Shown here: positions 7,798 to 14,926 of the stretch, one piece after another
Layout of the letters: each line of letters begins with the position of its first letter
Position numbering within the stretch: position 1 is the first letter of the stretch
NCBI GenBank assembly: GCA_016126025.1
Contig: JAEFDA010000009.1
Coordinates: 1-19,645, forward strand
DNA from: Nitrososphaerota archaeon
GTDB lineage: Archaea > Thermoproteota > Nitrososphaeria > Nitrososphaerales > Nitrosopumilaceae
Direction: 5' to 3'
Length of the DNA: 19,645 nucleotides
Program-made: the position numbers and the translations under genes
Notes under the pieces: generated by a model
What the model saw: the letters and a program-made list of their open reading frames with translations, nothing else
Databases searched by the model: none
What the model was told of the DNA's origin: nothing

Positions 7798-8196
7798 ATA
7801 GATATGGCGCGGGCCCGCCGCCATGGGCCTGTCCGTGCCATCCAAACATGCCGTCCGGCAGGGCGGACCCATCTGATATCAGGGGAGTGCGGCACTGCGG
7901 GCACGACCGCGTACAATAAGGCCCGCCTCCCGGCCCGCGCCGACCTGCGGTGTGGTGTGGTTTGAGCGAATGGCGGGGGCGAATGTCGGGGGGCGGATCC
8001 TGTAGCGTATTTTGTCCCTATATGACAACCGCGGGCCAACCAAGCCACGTCGCACCGTGAAGCTTAGAATCTGTGCCATGATTTTCCCGCGTTTCGGGCA
8101 CCACATCCCCGAGACGGTCACGATTATTCATGGCCGCACAGGACTGCAATAATACGTGCTAGGCGCGGCGCCCGGAGGCCACAATAGCTGGTCGGT
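7798..8196. other. Convergent intergenic spacer, nothing recognised
   Basis: This lies between the 3' ends of the secreted-protein gene and coaD. Two minus-strand frames are open (ending near 7722 and 7879), but they are rich in Arg/Pro/Ala, lack motifs and have no promoter, so I treat them as chance. GCGGGCCCGC at 7809-7818 is a 10-bp palindrome. No RNA gene signature was seen. Confidence 0.4.
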
Positions 8197-8649
8197 TCAC
8201 GGCGGGTTGCCCTCTATGTCCATCATTCCCTCCCGTATGAGGGTGGTGGAGATGCGCCCCCCGTCACGGCCGCACACCATGGGCACCACCGCTATGTCCA
8301 CCGCTCCCAGTCCCCTCTCGGCCCGCATCACGTTCAGGGCGTGGCCGGCGCGCCGCGTCTCCCAGCTCACCACCAGCACGTCCACGCCCTCCCGCAGGAC
8401 GGCGGGCCCAAAGTCGTCGTCCAGGGGGCAGACCTCGTAGGCGGCTTCTGGGTGCGACTCGCGTATGTACTCCACCAGACGGTCCCGCCGCGTGCCATAC
8501 CCGTGCAGTATGGCCTTGCCCCGCCGGGCGGCGAACCCGTCCGTACTGAGTCCGATTATGGCGTGGTCGTACGAGAGGGCCGCGCCCAGCAGGGCGCGGT
8601 GTCCCAGGTGTATGATGTCGAAGGTGCCTCCCGTCGCCGCCACCGTCAT
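8197..8649 (-). CDS. coaD: Phosphopantetheine adenylyltransferase, archaeal type
   Basis: Transfers AMP from ATP to 4'-phosphopantetheine to give dephospho-CoA, the fourth of five steps from pantothenate to CoA. The 150-aa protein is a single nucleotidyltransferase alpha/beta fold. It shows the N-terminal GGTFDIIHLGH (residues 7-17) with the HxGH ATP site at 14-17, and the C-terminal ISTTLIREG at 133-141, matching the ISSTxIR loop of the superfamily. TRRDRLVEYI at 53-62 is also typical. The length and the FD.IH.GH form fit the archaeal/eukaryotic-like branch. ATG at 8649 lies 9 bases after the stop of the exported-protein gene, so the two are co-transcribed. Related cytidylyltransferases are the main alternative, but the whole pattern fits PPAT best. 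Confidence 0.88.
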   Translation of the reverse strand: MTVAATGGTFDIIHLGHRALLGAALSYDHAIIGLSTDGFAARRGKAILHGYGTRRDRLVEYIRESHPEAAYEVCPLDDDFGPAVLREGVDVLVVSWETRRAGHALNVMRAERGLGAVDIAVVPMVCGRDGGRISTTLIREGMMDIEGNPP

Positions 8650-8658
8650 GGGGTATGG

Positions 8659-9660
8659 TCACTCCACCGTGAGCAGCAGTATGGGGGCAGGCCGCGAGGC
8701 CGGCGCGCCCGTCTCCCCCCACAGGAACATCTCGGCTATGTACTCGCCTGTGTGGGTGGGTGTCCAGGGTACGGACGCGGCGCCGTCCACCCCGATTCTC
8801 TCCAGCAGTACCACTCCGCCGCTCTCCTTGGAGGAGACCTGCACGTACAGCCAGTACCGCCCCTCCCCGTCGGGCACGTGCACCGCCGCATTCAGGGTAA
8901 CGTTCTGGTGGGCCGCGACAACCGACGTCCGCTCCCCCATGTGGTCGTCCATCCAGGCGTCCAGTATCTGCGCCGGCAGCGGCGGAGCGGAGGGCGCGGC
9001 CCCTATGCGCCATGATACTATACCCGAGCTGAAGGCGTCCGACTCGACAAATGCCGCGGCGCCCCGGGCGCCGGCCGGGTGCTCGCCTGGTACGGTGAGG
9101 TTCAGCGATCCGCCGATGCCCACGTCCCCCATGTGGTGCGTGCTGGTGCCCAGTATGCGGGGCGGATCAAAGGCGTCATGGTATGCTATGTGTACGGTGA
9201 TGTTGGTGTGCGGGGCGCCCACCGTATCATATACCTGCAGGCGCCCGTCGGCGAGCCTCTCGATGGCCAGCCCCGGAATCTTGGGGTTGGAGGGATCAAA
9301 CATCTGCAGGGACGCGACGGCAGACTTTATGCGGGGGTCCGGCTCGGCGGAGCGCACCACAAACGGGGAGGATCCGCCCGGGGGTATGACCTCCAGCAGG
9401 GTGCCGGCGGTGACCGTGCCCAGCGGGAGGGGCGTCGACTCGCCGTAGAACCTGGCCTGTACCACCACGTTGCCCACGTACGCGGCATCTGACTCGTTGT
9501 GCACCATCCCGGTGGCCACCGCGTGCCCCTCCGCGTCCACATACGTGTAGAAGGGCGGGGAGATGACGACGGCCAGCGTCTGGGGCGTGTCGTACGTCTG
9601 GGCCAGGGCCGCGGCGGGGGCCAGCAGCGCCACGATCGCCGCCACATACAGCCATGACAT
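8659..9660 (-). CDS. Exported protein with beta-sandwich-like domains
   Basis: A 333-aa secreted protein of no named family. The signal peptide is short and clear (MSWLYVAAIVALLAPAAALA, then Gln21). The mature protein looks all-beta. The first part (about 30-130: AVVISPPFYTYVDAEGHAVA, GMVHNESDAAYVGNVVVQAR) resembles extracellular domains that describe additive or bridging beta-sandwiches in other thaumarchaeal exported proteins. A second part from about 225 on ends in HTGEYIAEMFLWGET. It has several N-x-S/T sites (HNES, TNIT, LNLT, QNVT) that could carry archaeal N-glycans, no Cys in the mature part and no C-terminal anchor. The start is supported by a TATA-like box 27 bases upstream. It is the first gene of a two-gene unit with coaD; the pairing gives no functional hint. 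Confidence 0.88.
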   Translation of the reverse strand: MSWLYVAAIVALLAPAAALAQTYDTPQTLAVVISPPFYTYVDAEGHAVATGMVHNESDAAYVGNVVVQARFYGESTPLPLGTVTAGTLLEVIPPGGSSPFVVRSAEPDPRIKSAVASLQMFDPSNPKIPGLAIERLADGRLQVYDTVGAPHTNITVHIAYHDAFDPPRILGTSTHHMGDVGIGGSLNLTVPGEHPAGARGAAAFVESDAFSSGIVSWRIGAAPSAPPLPAQILDAWMDDHMGERTSVVAAHQNVTLNAAVHVPDGEGRYWLYVQVSSKESGGVVLLERIGVDGAASVPWTPTHTGEYIAEMFLWGETGAPASRPAPILLLTVE

Positions 9661-9683
9661 GGGTTGGATTGTATCGTCCGCCG

Positions 9684-9690
9684 TAATATA
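9684..9690 (-). promoter_or_regulatory. TATA-like box for the exported protein-coaD unit
   Basis: On the minus strand the sequence reads TATATTA, centred about 27 bases before the ATG at 9660. It lies about 75 bases from the divergent trxB box, so the two promoters are separate. Confidence 0.55.
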
Positions 9691-9760
9691 GTATGCCCAT
9701 GCGGACTCCCTGCGTCCAAGGGAGGTTTCACATTACCGCTCCCGGAAACTTCTCACTACC

Positions 9761-9769
9761 TTTAATTTA
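9761..9769 (+). promoter_or_regulatory. TATA-like box for trxB
   Basis: TTTAATTTA is centred 26 bases before a GTG at 9791 and 35 before an ATG at 9800. The spacing favours GTG 9791 as a leaderless start. Confidence 0.6.
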
Positions 9770-9790
9770 CCACCGCTCCGCGGCGGTACC

Positions 9791-10798
9791 GTGTCGACCA
9801 TGGTTCTGGACGGGCCGCCCCGGGCCGAAACGGTACCGCCCCGCGGTACGGACCGGTCGGCGCCCCGTGATGATACCCAACACGACATAGTAATCATAGG
9901 GGCGGGCCCGGCCGGCTACACCGCCGGGATATACGCGGCCCGCGCCGGCCACGACACCCTCATGCTCTCGGGGATACTGCCGGGGGGGCAGCTGGTCAAC
10001 ACCACCGAGGTGGAGAACTATCCGGGGTTTGAGACAGGTATAATGGGCCCGGATCTGATGATGGATATGAGAAAGCAGGCCGTCCGGATGGGCGTCACCA
10101 TCATAGACGACACCGCAACGTCGGTGGACTTTGCCGGCACGCCCCTCAGGGTGGAGACGGCCGACCACTCATATGCGGCCCGGGCGGTCATAGTGGCCAC
10201 GGGCGCCGACCCCCGCAAGCTGGGCCTGGAGGCAGAGCAGACCCTGGGGGGGCGCGGGGTCTCATATTGCGCCACGTGCGACGGCCCCTTCTTCCGCAAC
10301 CAGACCATCGTCGTGGTGGGGGGAGGGGACACGGCCATGGAGGAGGCCACCTTCCTTACAAAGTTCGCCGGAAAGGTCCTGGTGGTGCACCGGCGCGACC
10401 GTCTCCGCGCCAGCCAGGCCATGCAGCAGAGGGCCTTTGAGAACGAGAAGATATCCTTTATGTGGAACCGGGAGGTGGCGGAGATCCGGGGAGCCGAGCG
10501 CGTCGAGTCGGTGGTGCTGCGCGACACCACATCCGGAGACGCCGAGGAGCTGGAGGCGGGGGCGGTCTTTGTTGCCATAGGCCACACCCCCAACACGGGG
10601 CTGTTCCGCGGACATCTGGACCTGGACCCCGAAGGGTATGTGGTGGTGCGCGGCACGCAGACCAGCATAGCCGGGGTCTTTGCCGCCGGCGACGTGCACG
10701 ACCGCAGGTACAGGCAGGCGGTCACGGCGGCCGGGTTCGGCTGCCAGGCGGCCATCGACGCGGACAGGTACCTCTCCGAGGGCGGCCCGGGGGCCTGA
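9791..10798 (+). CDS. trxB: Thioredoxin reductase (NADPH, FAD)
   Basis: Low-molecular-weight flavoprotein that passes electrons from NADPH through FAD and a Cys pair to thioredoxin. Of 335 aa, residues 1-30 are a hydrophilic Pro/Arg-rich leader not present in typical TrxB (about 310 aa). The FAD-binding GAGPAG is at 37-42, GGQLVNTTEVENYPGF at 65-80, the redox CATC at 160-163 in SYCATCDGPFF, the second Rossmann motif GGGDTAMEEA at 177-186, and the NADPH-type basic stretch HRRDRLRAS at 200-208. The C-terminal FAD motif is FAAGDVHD at 297-304. Start GTG 9791 follows from the AT-rich box 26 bases upstream; ATG 9800 is the alternative. The gene converges with cysteine synthase, with 40 bases between them. 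An NADPH preference is inferred from HRRxRxR. Confidence 0.95.
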   Translation: MSTMVLDGPPRAETVPPRGTDRSAPRDDTQHDIVIIGAGPAGYTAGIYAARAGHDTLMLSGILPGGQLVNTTEVENYPGFETGIMGPDLMMDMRKQAVRMGVTIIDDTATSVDFAGTPLRVETADHSYAARAVIVATGADPRKLGLEAEQTLGGRGVSYCATCDGPFFRNQTIVVVGGGDTAMEEATFLTKFAGKVLVVHRRDRLRASQAMQQRAFENEKISFMWNREVAEIRGAERVESVVLRDTTSGDAEELEAGAVFVAIGHTPNTGLFRGHLDLDPEGYVVVRGTQTSIAGVFAAGDVHDRRYRQAVTAAGFGCQAAIDADRYLSEGGPGA

Positions 10799-10838
10799 GC
10801 GCCGCGCCGTCCGTGGCGCCATATCAGGGTGTGATGGT

Positions 10839-11828
10839 CTAGTACTCCAGCCTAGACAGGTGGGCGGCGCCCCGCACCCCCTCGGCGAACTCTATATCGT
10901 CGAATATGTTCCGCTCCCGGTACACGCTGCCGAACTTGCGGCCATCATCGGCGAAGATGCCCACCACGTTCCCGGATGATATGTGATGCTTCTTCATGCA
11001 TGCGTAGACGGCCGCCGCCGAGGGGCTGATAAGCAGCGAGTCGCGCTCCAGCACCTCCCGTACCACCCCGAAGGCCTCCTCGTTGGTCACCTCCACCCAC
11101 TCGTCCACTATATGTTCGCGCCGCAGAAAGAGGTCCGGCTTGGCCGACTCCTCAAAGTTGCGCCAGCCCTGTATCAGGTGGTCCCTCTGGGGCTGGCAGC
11201 CTATGATTCGTATGTCCGGGTTCTGCTCCTTCAGGTACGTGCCTATGCCGGTTATGGTGCCCCCGGTGCCCACGCCCGTGAAGAAGTGGGTGATGCGGCC
11301 GCCGGTCTGTTCCCAGATCTCGGGGCCGGTGGTGATATAGTGGCCCCGGAAGTTGGCGTCGTTCCCGTACTGGTTGGGGGAGTAGTACGTGTCCGGCCGC
11401 GAGGCGGCGATGGAGGTGGCCAGCGCGATGCTCTGCTCGGTGCCCGCCCCCACCTTGGGGCAGAGGTCGTCGGAGGTCTCGTACATCTTGGCACCCATCC
11501 TGTTCAGTATGTCCTTGGTCTCCTGGCTGGCCTTGTCCGGTATGACGATCTCCACCATATATCCCAGCAGTCTGGCGATCCCCACCAAAGCTATGCCCGT
11601 GTTCCCCGAGGTGGGCTCTATTATGATGCTCTTGCCCTTCTTGAGGATGCCCTTCTCCTCGGCGTCGCGGATCATCCAGTAGGCGGCCCGGTCCTTTACG
11701 GAGCCAAACGGATTGTGCCCCTCCAGCTTGGCCCAGTATGATGTGGCGCCGCCCGACAGCGAGTCCAGCCGCACCATGGGCGTGTTGCCTATGCGGGAGA
11801 CCACGTCGGCATGGGTCGTCGTGGCCAA
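10839..11828 (-). CDS. Cysteine synthase / PLP beta-family enzyme
   Basis: PLP fold-type II enzyme of the cysteine synthase / cystathionine beta-synthase family, 329 aa with no CBS domains. It replaces the beta-substituent of an activated serine with sulfide. The PLP lysine is K45 in NPFGSVKDRAAY, the substrate loop is PTSGNTGIAL at 72-81, and the phosphate cradle is GVGTGGTITG at 185-194. The loop SPNQYGNDANFRGHY at 150-164 and ISPSAAAVYA at 268-277 resemble the CysM/CBS side more than classical CysK. Substrate (O-acetylserine, O-phosphoserine or homocysteine plus serine) cannot be told from the sequence. The start is a TTG one base after the tusA stop, so it is translationally coupled to tusA. 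Nearby serB makes serine from phosphoserine, which may be a competing use of O-phosphoserine. Confidence 0.9.
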   Translation of the reverse strand: MATTTHADVVSRIGNTPMVRLDSLSGGATSYWAKLEGHNPFGSVKDRAAYWMIRDAEEKGILKKGKSIIIEPTSGNTGIALVGIARLLGYMVEIVIPDKASQETKDILNRMGAKMYETSDDLCPKVGAGTEQSIALATSIAASRPDTYYSPNQYGNDANFRGHYITTGPEIWEQTGGRITHFFTGVGTGGTITGIGTYLKEQNPDIRIIGCQPQRDHLIQGWRNFEESAKPDLFLRREHIVDEWVEVTNEEAFGVVREVLERDSLLISPSAAAVYACMKKHHISSGNVVGIFADDGRKFGSVYRERNIFDDIEFAEGVRGAAHLSRLEY

Positions 11829-11829
11829 G

Positions 11830-12057
11830 TCACTTTACCTTCCTTATGAGAAAGGTCAGGATGTCACCCTCTGTGGTCTTTTCGAGCATCTGGTGGCCGC
11901 TGCGGTTGACCCAGCGGGATATGTCGTCGTCGGCGGCCGGGTCGTCCGCCGACACCTGGATGGTCTGGCCCGCCTGCATCCTCTCCACGGCTATCTTGAC
12001 GCGGAAGACCGGCTCGGGGCAGAAGAGCCCCACCGCGTCCAATGTCACGTCGGCCAT
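11830..12057 (-). CDS. tusA: TusA/SirA-family sulfur carrier protein
   Basis: A 75-aa sulfur-relay protein that carries a persulfide on a conserved Cys. The signature is GLFCPEPVFRVK with Cys13 in the CPxP motif, followed by VERMQAGQTIQVSADDPAAD and a C-terminal GDILTFLIRK strand. Length and pattern match single-domain TusA. A longer open frame reaches 12396, but the ATG at 12057 is preceded by a TATA-like box at 12081-12088 and starts exactly at the family N-terminus. It ends one base before the cysteine synthase TTG. The pairing suggests that the carried sulfur or the sulfide pool is shared with cysteine formation, although in bacteria TusA serves tRNA thiolation and molybdenum cofactor enzymes. 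Confidence 0.9.
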   Translation of the reverse strand: MADVTLDAVGLFCPEPVFRVKIAVERMQAGQTIQVSADDPAADDDISRWVNRSGHQMLEKTTEGDILTFLIRKVK

Positions 12058-12080
12058 GCAGGTGTGGCGCCGGCCGAGTC

Positions 12081-12088
12081 TATTAAAA
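12081..12088 (-). promoter_or_regulatory. TATA-like box for tusA-cysteine synthase
   Basis: The minus strand reads TTTTAATA, centred about 27 bases before the tusA ATG at 12057. It fixes the tusA start against the longer open frame. The region between it and the PHP stop at 12267 holds only a small GCCGGG/CCCGGC hairpin (12134-12151). Confidence 0.6.
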
Positions 12089-12266
12089 TCTACTCCGGGG
12101 TGGAACGGGAATTGGCCGCGCGCCAGACGCTCCGCCGGGTCGCCGCCCGGCAGCCCTGTGTGAACTGGAATGGTGCGACCCCCCATATCTGGGCGCTTCG
12201 GATGCCGTACGGGCTGCGTGCGTCTGGGGGGAATCGACAAAGGGCGCCGAAGAGCAACCATCAGAA

Positions 12267-13181
12267 CTACAGCGCCATTCGGAGCATCGTGGCCAGGTTG
12301 CGGTCCCTCATGAAGGCGGGGTCCATCCCCTGCTCGTTCACCTTGTAGGATATGCGGCTCATCAGGTAGACACCCAGCCTGTAGAACGCGGCCCACAGCG
12401 CGCTGTCGGGCCGGGCGCTGTAGGCGCGCAGCAGCAGGTTCAGCAGCCAGGCCGCGTTGGGATAGTGCTCGGCGATGTATCCCTCCAGGTATTGGCGGGA
12501 ATTCCGTATCTTGTACTGCAGATGATCCAGAGTCTCGGCGCCCATGGCATACCCGGACTGCTCTATGGCAACGTGGCCGTGTCCGAGGGCGTGTAGCACA
12601 TCATCCAGCGTGTTCTGGGACTGGACGGCGTTGACGCAGCGGCCCATGGTGGAGAGTATGTGCGAGTCGCTGCCGGCCACCGCCGTCATGGAGTGGGAGG
12701 CGGCGAATTCGGCGGCGCGGGCGTTGGATATCACATCCACGTTGTTGCTGTTGAAGACCTCTATGATGTCGCAGTGTACGGCATCCCCGCGGAGGGCATC
12801 CAGCAGGCTGAAGGGGTGGGGGGCCGATGACACCCCGTTCTGCCGCCTTATCTCATCCAGCACCTCGGGTAGCGGCAGCCCGGCAGGTATCGCGGAGTGT
12901 ATGCCGTACGCGAGGACGTGGGCCCCCGAGTCGGTGGTTACCTCCTCGGCCGGGTACACTCCTATGTTGGCGTACCGGCCGTGGTCCCGGGCATACGTGC
13001 GCATAGCATCATACCCGGCCAGCGTGTTGTGGTTGGTGACGAATACGGCATCCAGCCCCAGCTGCCGTGCCCGCTCCAACTGGCCCAGTATGGTGACGCC
13101 CGAGTCGTAGGGTGGCTCGTCCTCCCCAACGTGAAAGTTGGAGTGTTGGTTGTGGCAGTGAAGCTCGGCGCGTACGATCAA
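12267..13181 (-). CDS. PHP-domain metal-dependent phosphoesterase
   Basis: A 304-aa protein whose first 200 residues are a PHP (polymerase and histidinol phosphatase) domain. Metal-site motifs in order: ELHCHNQHSNF with His8, His10 and Ser14; VTNHNT with His51; PAEEVTT with Glu79/Glu80; HVLAYGIH; APHPF with His122; EVFNSNN; and AGSDSHILSTMG with Asp172 and His174. Such enzymes hydrolyse phosphomonoesters or nucleotide 3' phosphates with a tri-metal centre; the substrate here is unknown. The last 100 residues (from about 200) are helical and lie outside the PHP core. The frame is open to 13325, but a TTATAATT box at 13203-13210 is 26 bases from TTG 13181, which gives MIVRAELHCHN, the normal family N-terminus. 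It is a single-gene unit between tusA and cofE. Confidence 0.88.
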   Translation of the reverse strand: MIVRAELHCHNQHSNFHVGEDEPPYDSGVTILGQLERARQLGLDAVFVTNHNTLAGYDAMRTYARDHGRYANIGVYPAEEVTTDSGAHVLAYGIHSAIPAGLPLPEVLDEIRRQNGVSSAPHPFSLLDALRGDAVHCDIIEVFNSNNVDVISNARAAEFAASHSMTAVAGSDSHILSTMGRCVNAVQSQNTLDDVLHALGHGHVAIEQSGYAMGAETLDHLQYKIRNSRQYLEGYIAEHYPNAAWLLNLLLRAYSARPDSALWAAFYRLGVYLMSRISYKVNEQGMDPAFMRDRNLATMLRMAL

Positions 13182-13202
13182 TGGACGGTTGGGGAAGAGC
13201 GG

Positions 13203-13210
13203 AATTATAA
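13203..13210 (-). promoter_or_regulatory. TATA-like box for the PHP gene
   Basis: The minus strand reads TTATAATT, the closest match to an archaeal TATA box in the window, centred about 26 bases before TTG 13181. The 240 bases between it and the cofE stop at 13457 contain no gene that I can support; one clear hairpin, TGCCG-GAAGA-CGGCA at 13350-13364, lies there and may belong to the cofE 3' end. Confidence 0.65.
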
Positions 13211-13456
13211 CCGTATGGCGCCGGCGGCTCTGCCACGATCCGGCCCGGCCCTTGCCCGGAGGGAGTGTCCGGTGCGGACGATTGCAATTATCTCGGATAT
13301 ACCGCTCCGGAAAGACGCGCCGCATTGGGAAGCCGGCTCATAGGGGCCGTGCCGGAAGACGGCATGGCGTGGGCATCCCGCATACGGTGCCGGGCATCTC
13401 ACGGGGCCGATGGAACACACAATCGGAGAATGGCGGCACATGCGGGCTCTGCCGCC

Positions 13457-14206
13457 TCATACGAAGAGCTCCCGGCCGGTGCGGATCAGTTTCATACCGG
13501 AGCCATTCCCGGCGGCCGCGCCGGTCCCCCGCACCACGGCGGCGGGGTTGCCCGCCGCCTTTCCCATCGCCAGCTCCGCGGCCCCCGCCAGCTGGTCGGC
13601 CACCGCCGTCACGCTCACCCGCATGGCGCGGCCGTGCGCGTCGGCCTTCCCGGTGTGGTCCAGCAGGGGCGATACCCCTGCGCACCCCAAGGCTATGTCG
13701 GTCTGTCCGTTGCGGAAGGGCCTGCCCACCGTATCGGATATGATCACGCCCACCTGCGCCCCGGAGACATCCCATACCACATTCCTGATGCGCGCCGCCG
13801 AGGCGTCGCAGTCTACCGGCAGGGGCAGGGCGCACCCCGCCGGAACGTTGCTCACGTCCACCCCCGAGTTGGCGCATATGTGGCCGGAGGGCAGCCGCGT
13901 AACGATGACGCCCCCGCCCATCCGCACTATGTGCGTCGCCTCGCGCAGCACCAGCTCCACCACCCGGGGGTCCTTGCCGTACTCGCCGGCTATGCCCCGG
14001 GCCAGCAGGCCCGGCCGCACACTATCCAGCAGAACCATGCGCCCCTCGGCCTTGGAGACGATCTTTTGGGCAACCACCAGTATGTCGCCGTCGAGCAGCC
14101 TCGCCCCCTCCAGTATGAGGGCGGCGATGTCGTCGCCGGCGCCGACCTCCCTAGATATGTGGATGGGAATCACCTTCACGGTATCTTCAACACCATACCA
14201 AAACAC
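13457..14206 (-). CDS. cofE: Coenzyme F420:L-glutamate ligase
   Basis: GTP-dependent ligase that adds L-glutamate residues to F420-0 to make the poly- or di-glutamyl tail of coenzyme F420. The 249-aa protein has the family landmarks VVAQKIVSKAEGR at 44-56, IVTRLPSGHICANSGVDVSN at 101-120 and IISDTVGRPFRNGQTDIALG at 155-174, and has no C-terminal FMN-dependent fusion domain. It follows serB by seven bases. GTG 14206 is used here, but the Shine-Dalgarno-like GGAGG overlaps it too closely; GTG 14179 (MKVIPIHISREV) matches the family N-terminus better. Presence of cofE implies that the organism makes F420, in keeping with thaumarchaea. Confidence 0.93.
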   Translation of the reverse strand: MFWYGVEDTVKVIPIHISREVGAGDDIAALILEGARLLDGDILVVAQKIVSKAEGRMVLLDSVRPGLLARGIAGEYGKDPRVVELVLREATHIVRMGGGVIVTRLPSGHICANSGVDVSNVPAGCALPLPVDCDASAARIRNVVWDVSGAQVGVIISDTVGRPFRNGQTDIALGCAGVSPLLDHTGKADAHGRAMRVSVTAVADQLAGAAELAMGKAAGNPAAVVRGTGAAAGNGSGMKLIRTGRELFV

Positions 14207-14213
14207 TCCTCCG

Positions 14214-14849
14214 TCAGGAGGCGCGCCCGTTGAGCCGCTCGTCTATCAGCGGTATTATCCCGGAGAGGTCCTTCTCCTCCAGAACCGCGGCGGCGCGGTC
14301 CTTCACCAGGTCCTGCGCCCTGAATGCGATGCTCAGGCCCGATATCTCGAAGAGCTTCAGGTCGTTGGCCCCATCCACCACGCATACAATGTCCTCGCGC
14401 CTCTCGCCCCACCTCTCTATCATGGTACGGGCGCTCTTGGACTTGTCCGAGTCGACCCGTATGCGGACGCCGTCCAGCCTGCCGTCGGTGAAGACCAGCT
14501 CGTTGGATGCCACATAGTCCAGGTCCAGTTCCCTCTTGAGGCGGTCGGTCATTATGGTAAAGCCGCCGGAGATGGCCATCAGGCGCCAGCCCCTCTCGTG
14601 CAGTATGCGGCAGGCGCGCCGGGCCCCGGTCATTATGGGTAGGGAGTCGGCCACCTCCTGGCACGTCTGGCGGTCCAGTCCCCGCAGGGCGGCCACCCGC
14701 GTGCGCAGCCCGTCCTCCCAGTTTATGGCCCCCTGTATGCCTTTTTTTGTGATCTCCCAGATCTCGTTCTCCTTGTTCACCTTCTCGGCCAGTATCGGGA
14801 GGTACTCGGCGTCGTACAGCACGCCCTCTACGTCGAAAATCGCCAGCAA
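14214..14849 (-). CDS. serB: Phosphoserine phosphatase-like HAD hydrolase
   Basis: HAD-superfamily phosphatase of 211 aa that probably dephosphorylates O-phosphoserine in serine synthesis. Motif I is FDVEGVLYD with nucleophile Asp6; the position normally held by the acid/base Asp (DxD) is Glu8. The helical cap holds KGIQGAINWEDGLRTRV, typical of SerB. Motif II is AISGGF at 92-97, motif III Lys is in SDKSKSA at 134-140, and motif IV is VVDGANDLKLF at 157-167 with Asp159 and Asp163 (the usual leading Gly of GDGAND is Val). The open frame reaches 15479 antisense to proS, but TTG 14849 is 24-25 bases from a TATA-like box and gives MLAIFDVEG, the correct N-terminus. It is co-transcribed with cofE. 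Another small-phosphate substrate cannot be excluded. Confidence 0.88.
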   Translation of the reverse strand: MLAIFDVEGVLYDAEYLPILAEKVNKENEIWEITKKGIQGAINWEDGLRTRVAALRGLDRQTCQEVADSLPIMTGARRACRILHERGWRLMAISGGFTIMTDRLKRELDLDYVASNELVFTDGRLDGVRIRVDSDKSKSARTMIERWGERREDIVCVVDGANDLKLFEISGLSIAFRAQDLVKDRAAAVLEEKDLSGIIPLIDERLNGRAS

Positions 14850-14869
14850 CTGCTCCGGCCCAAAATAGC

Positions 14870-14882
14870 TAAATATATTAAA
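14870..14882. promoter_or_regulatory. Overlapping TATA-like boxes for serB and proS
   Basis: TAAATATATTAAA serves both strands. Its left part is centred about 25 bases before the serB TTG at 14849. Its right part, AATATATTAAA, is centred about 46 bases before the proS ATG, giving a predicted proS transcript start near 14903 and a leader of about 20 bases. Confidence 0.6.
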
Positions 14883-14908
14883 GTTTGAAGTTCGCTCCCC
14901 GACATTCA

Positions 14909-14926
14909 ATGCAGGTTGTGATATGA
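14909..14926 (+). promoter_or_regulatory. Five-codon leader ORF overlapping the proS start
   Basis: ATG CAG GTT GTG ATA TGA encodes MQVVI and its stop overlaps the proS start as ATGA. The ATG lies about 6 bases after the predicted transcript start, close to leaderless position, so ribosomes may load there and re-initiate at proS. No Pro codon is present, so classical Pro attenuation is not indicated. It could be chance in so short a frame. Confidence 0.3.

Noticed and set aside
7722..8121. Two minus-strand frames in the convergent spacer
   Set aside because: One overlaps the end of the secreted-protein gene and both lack motifs, promoter and typical codon use.
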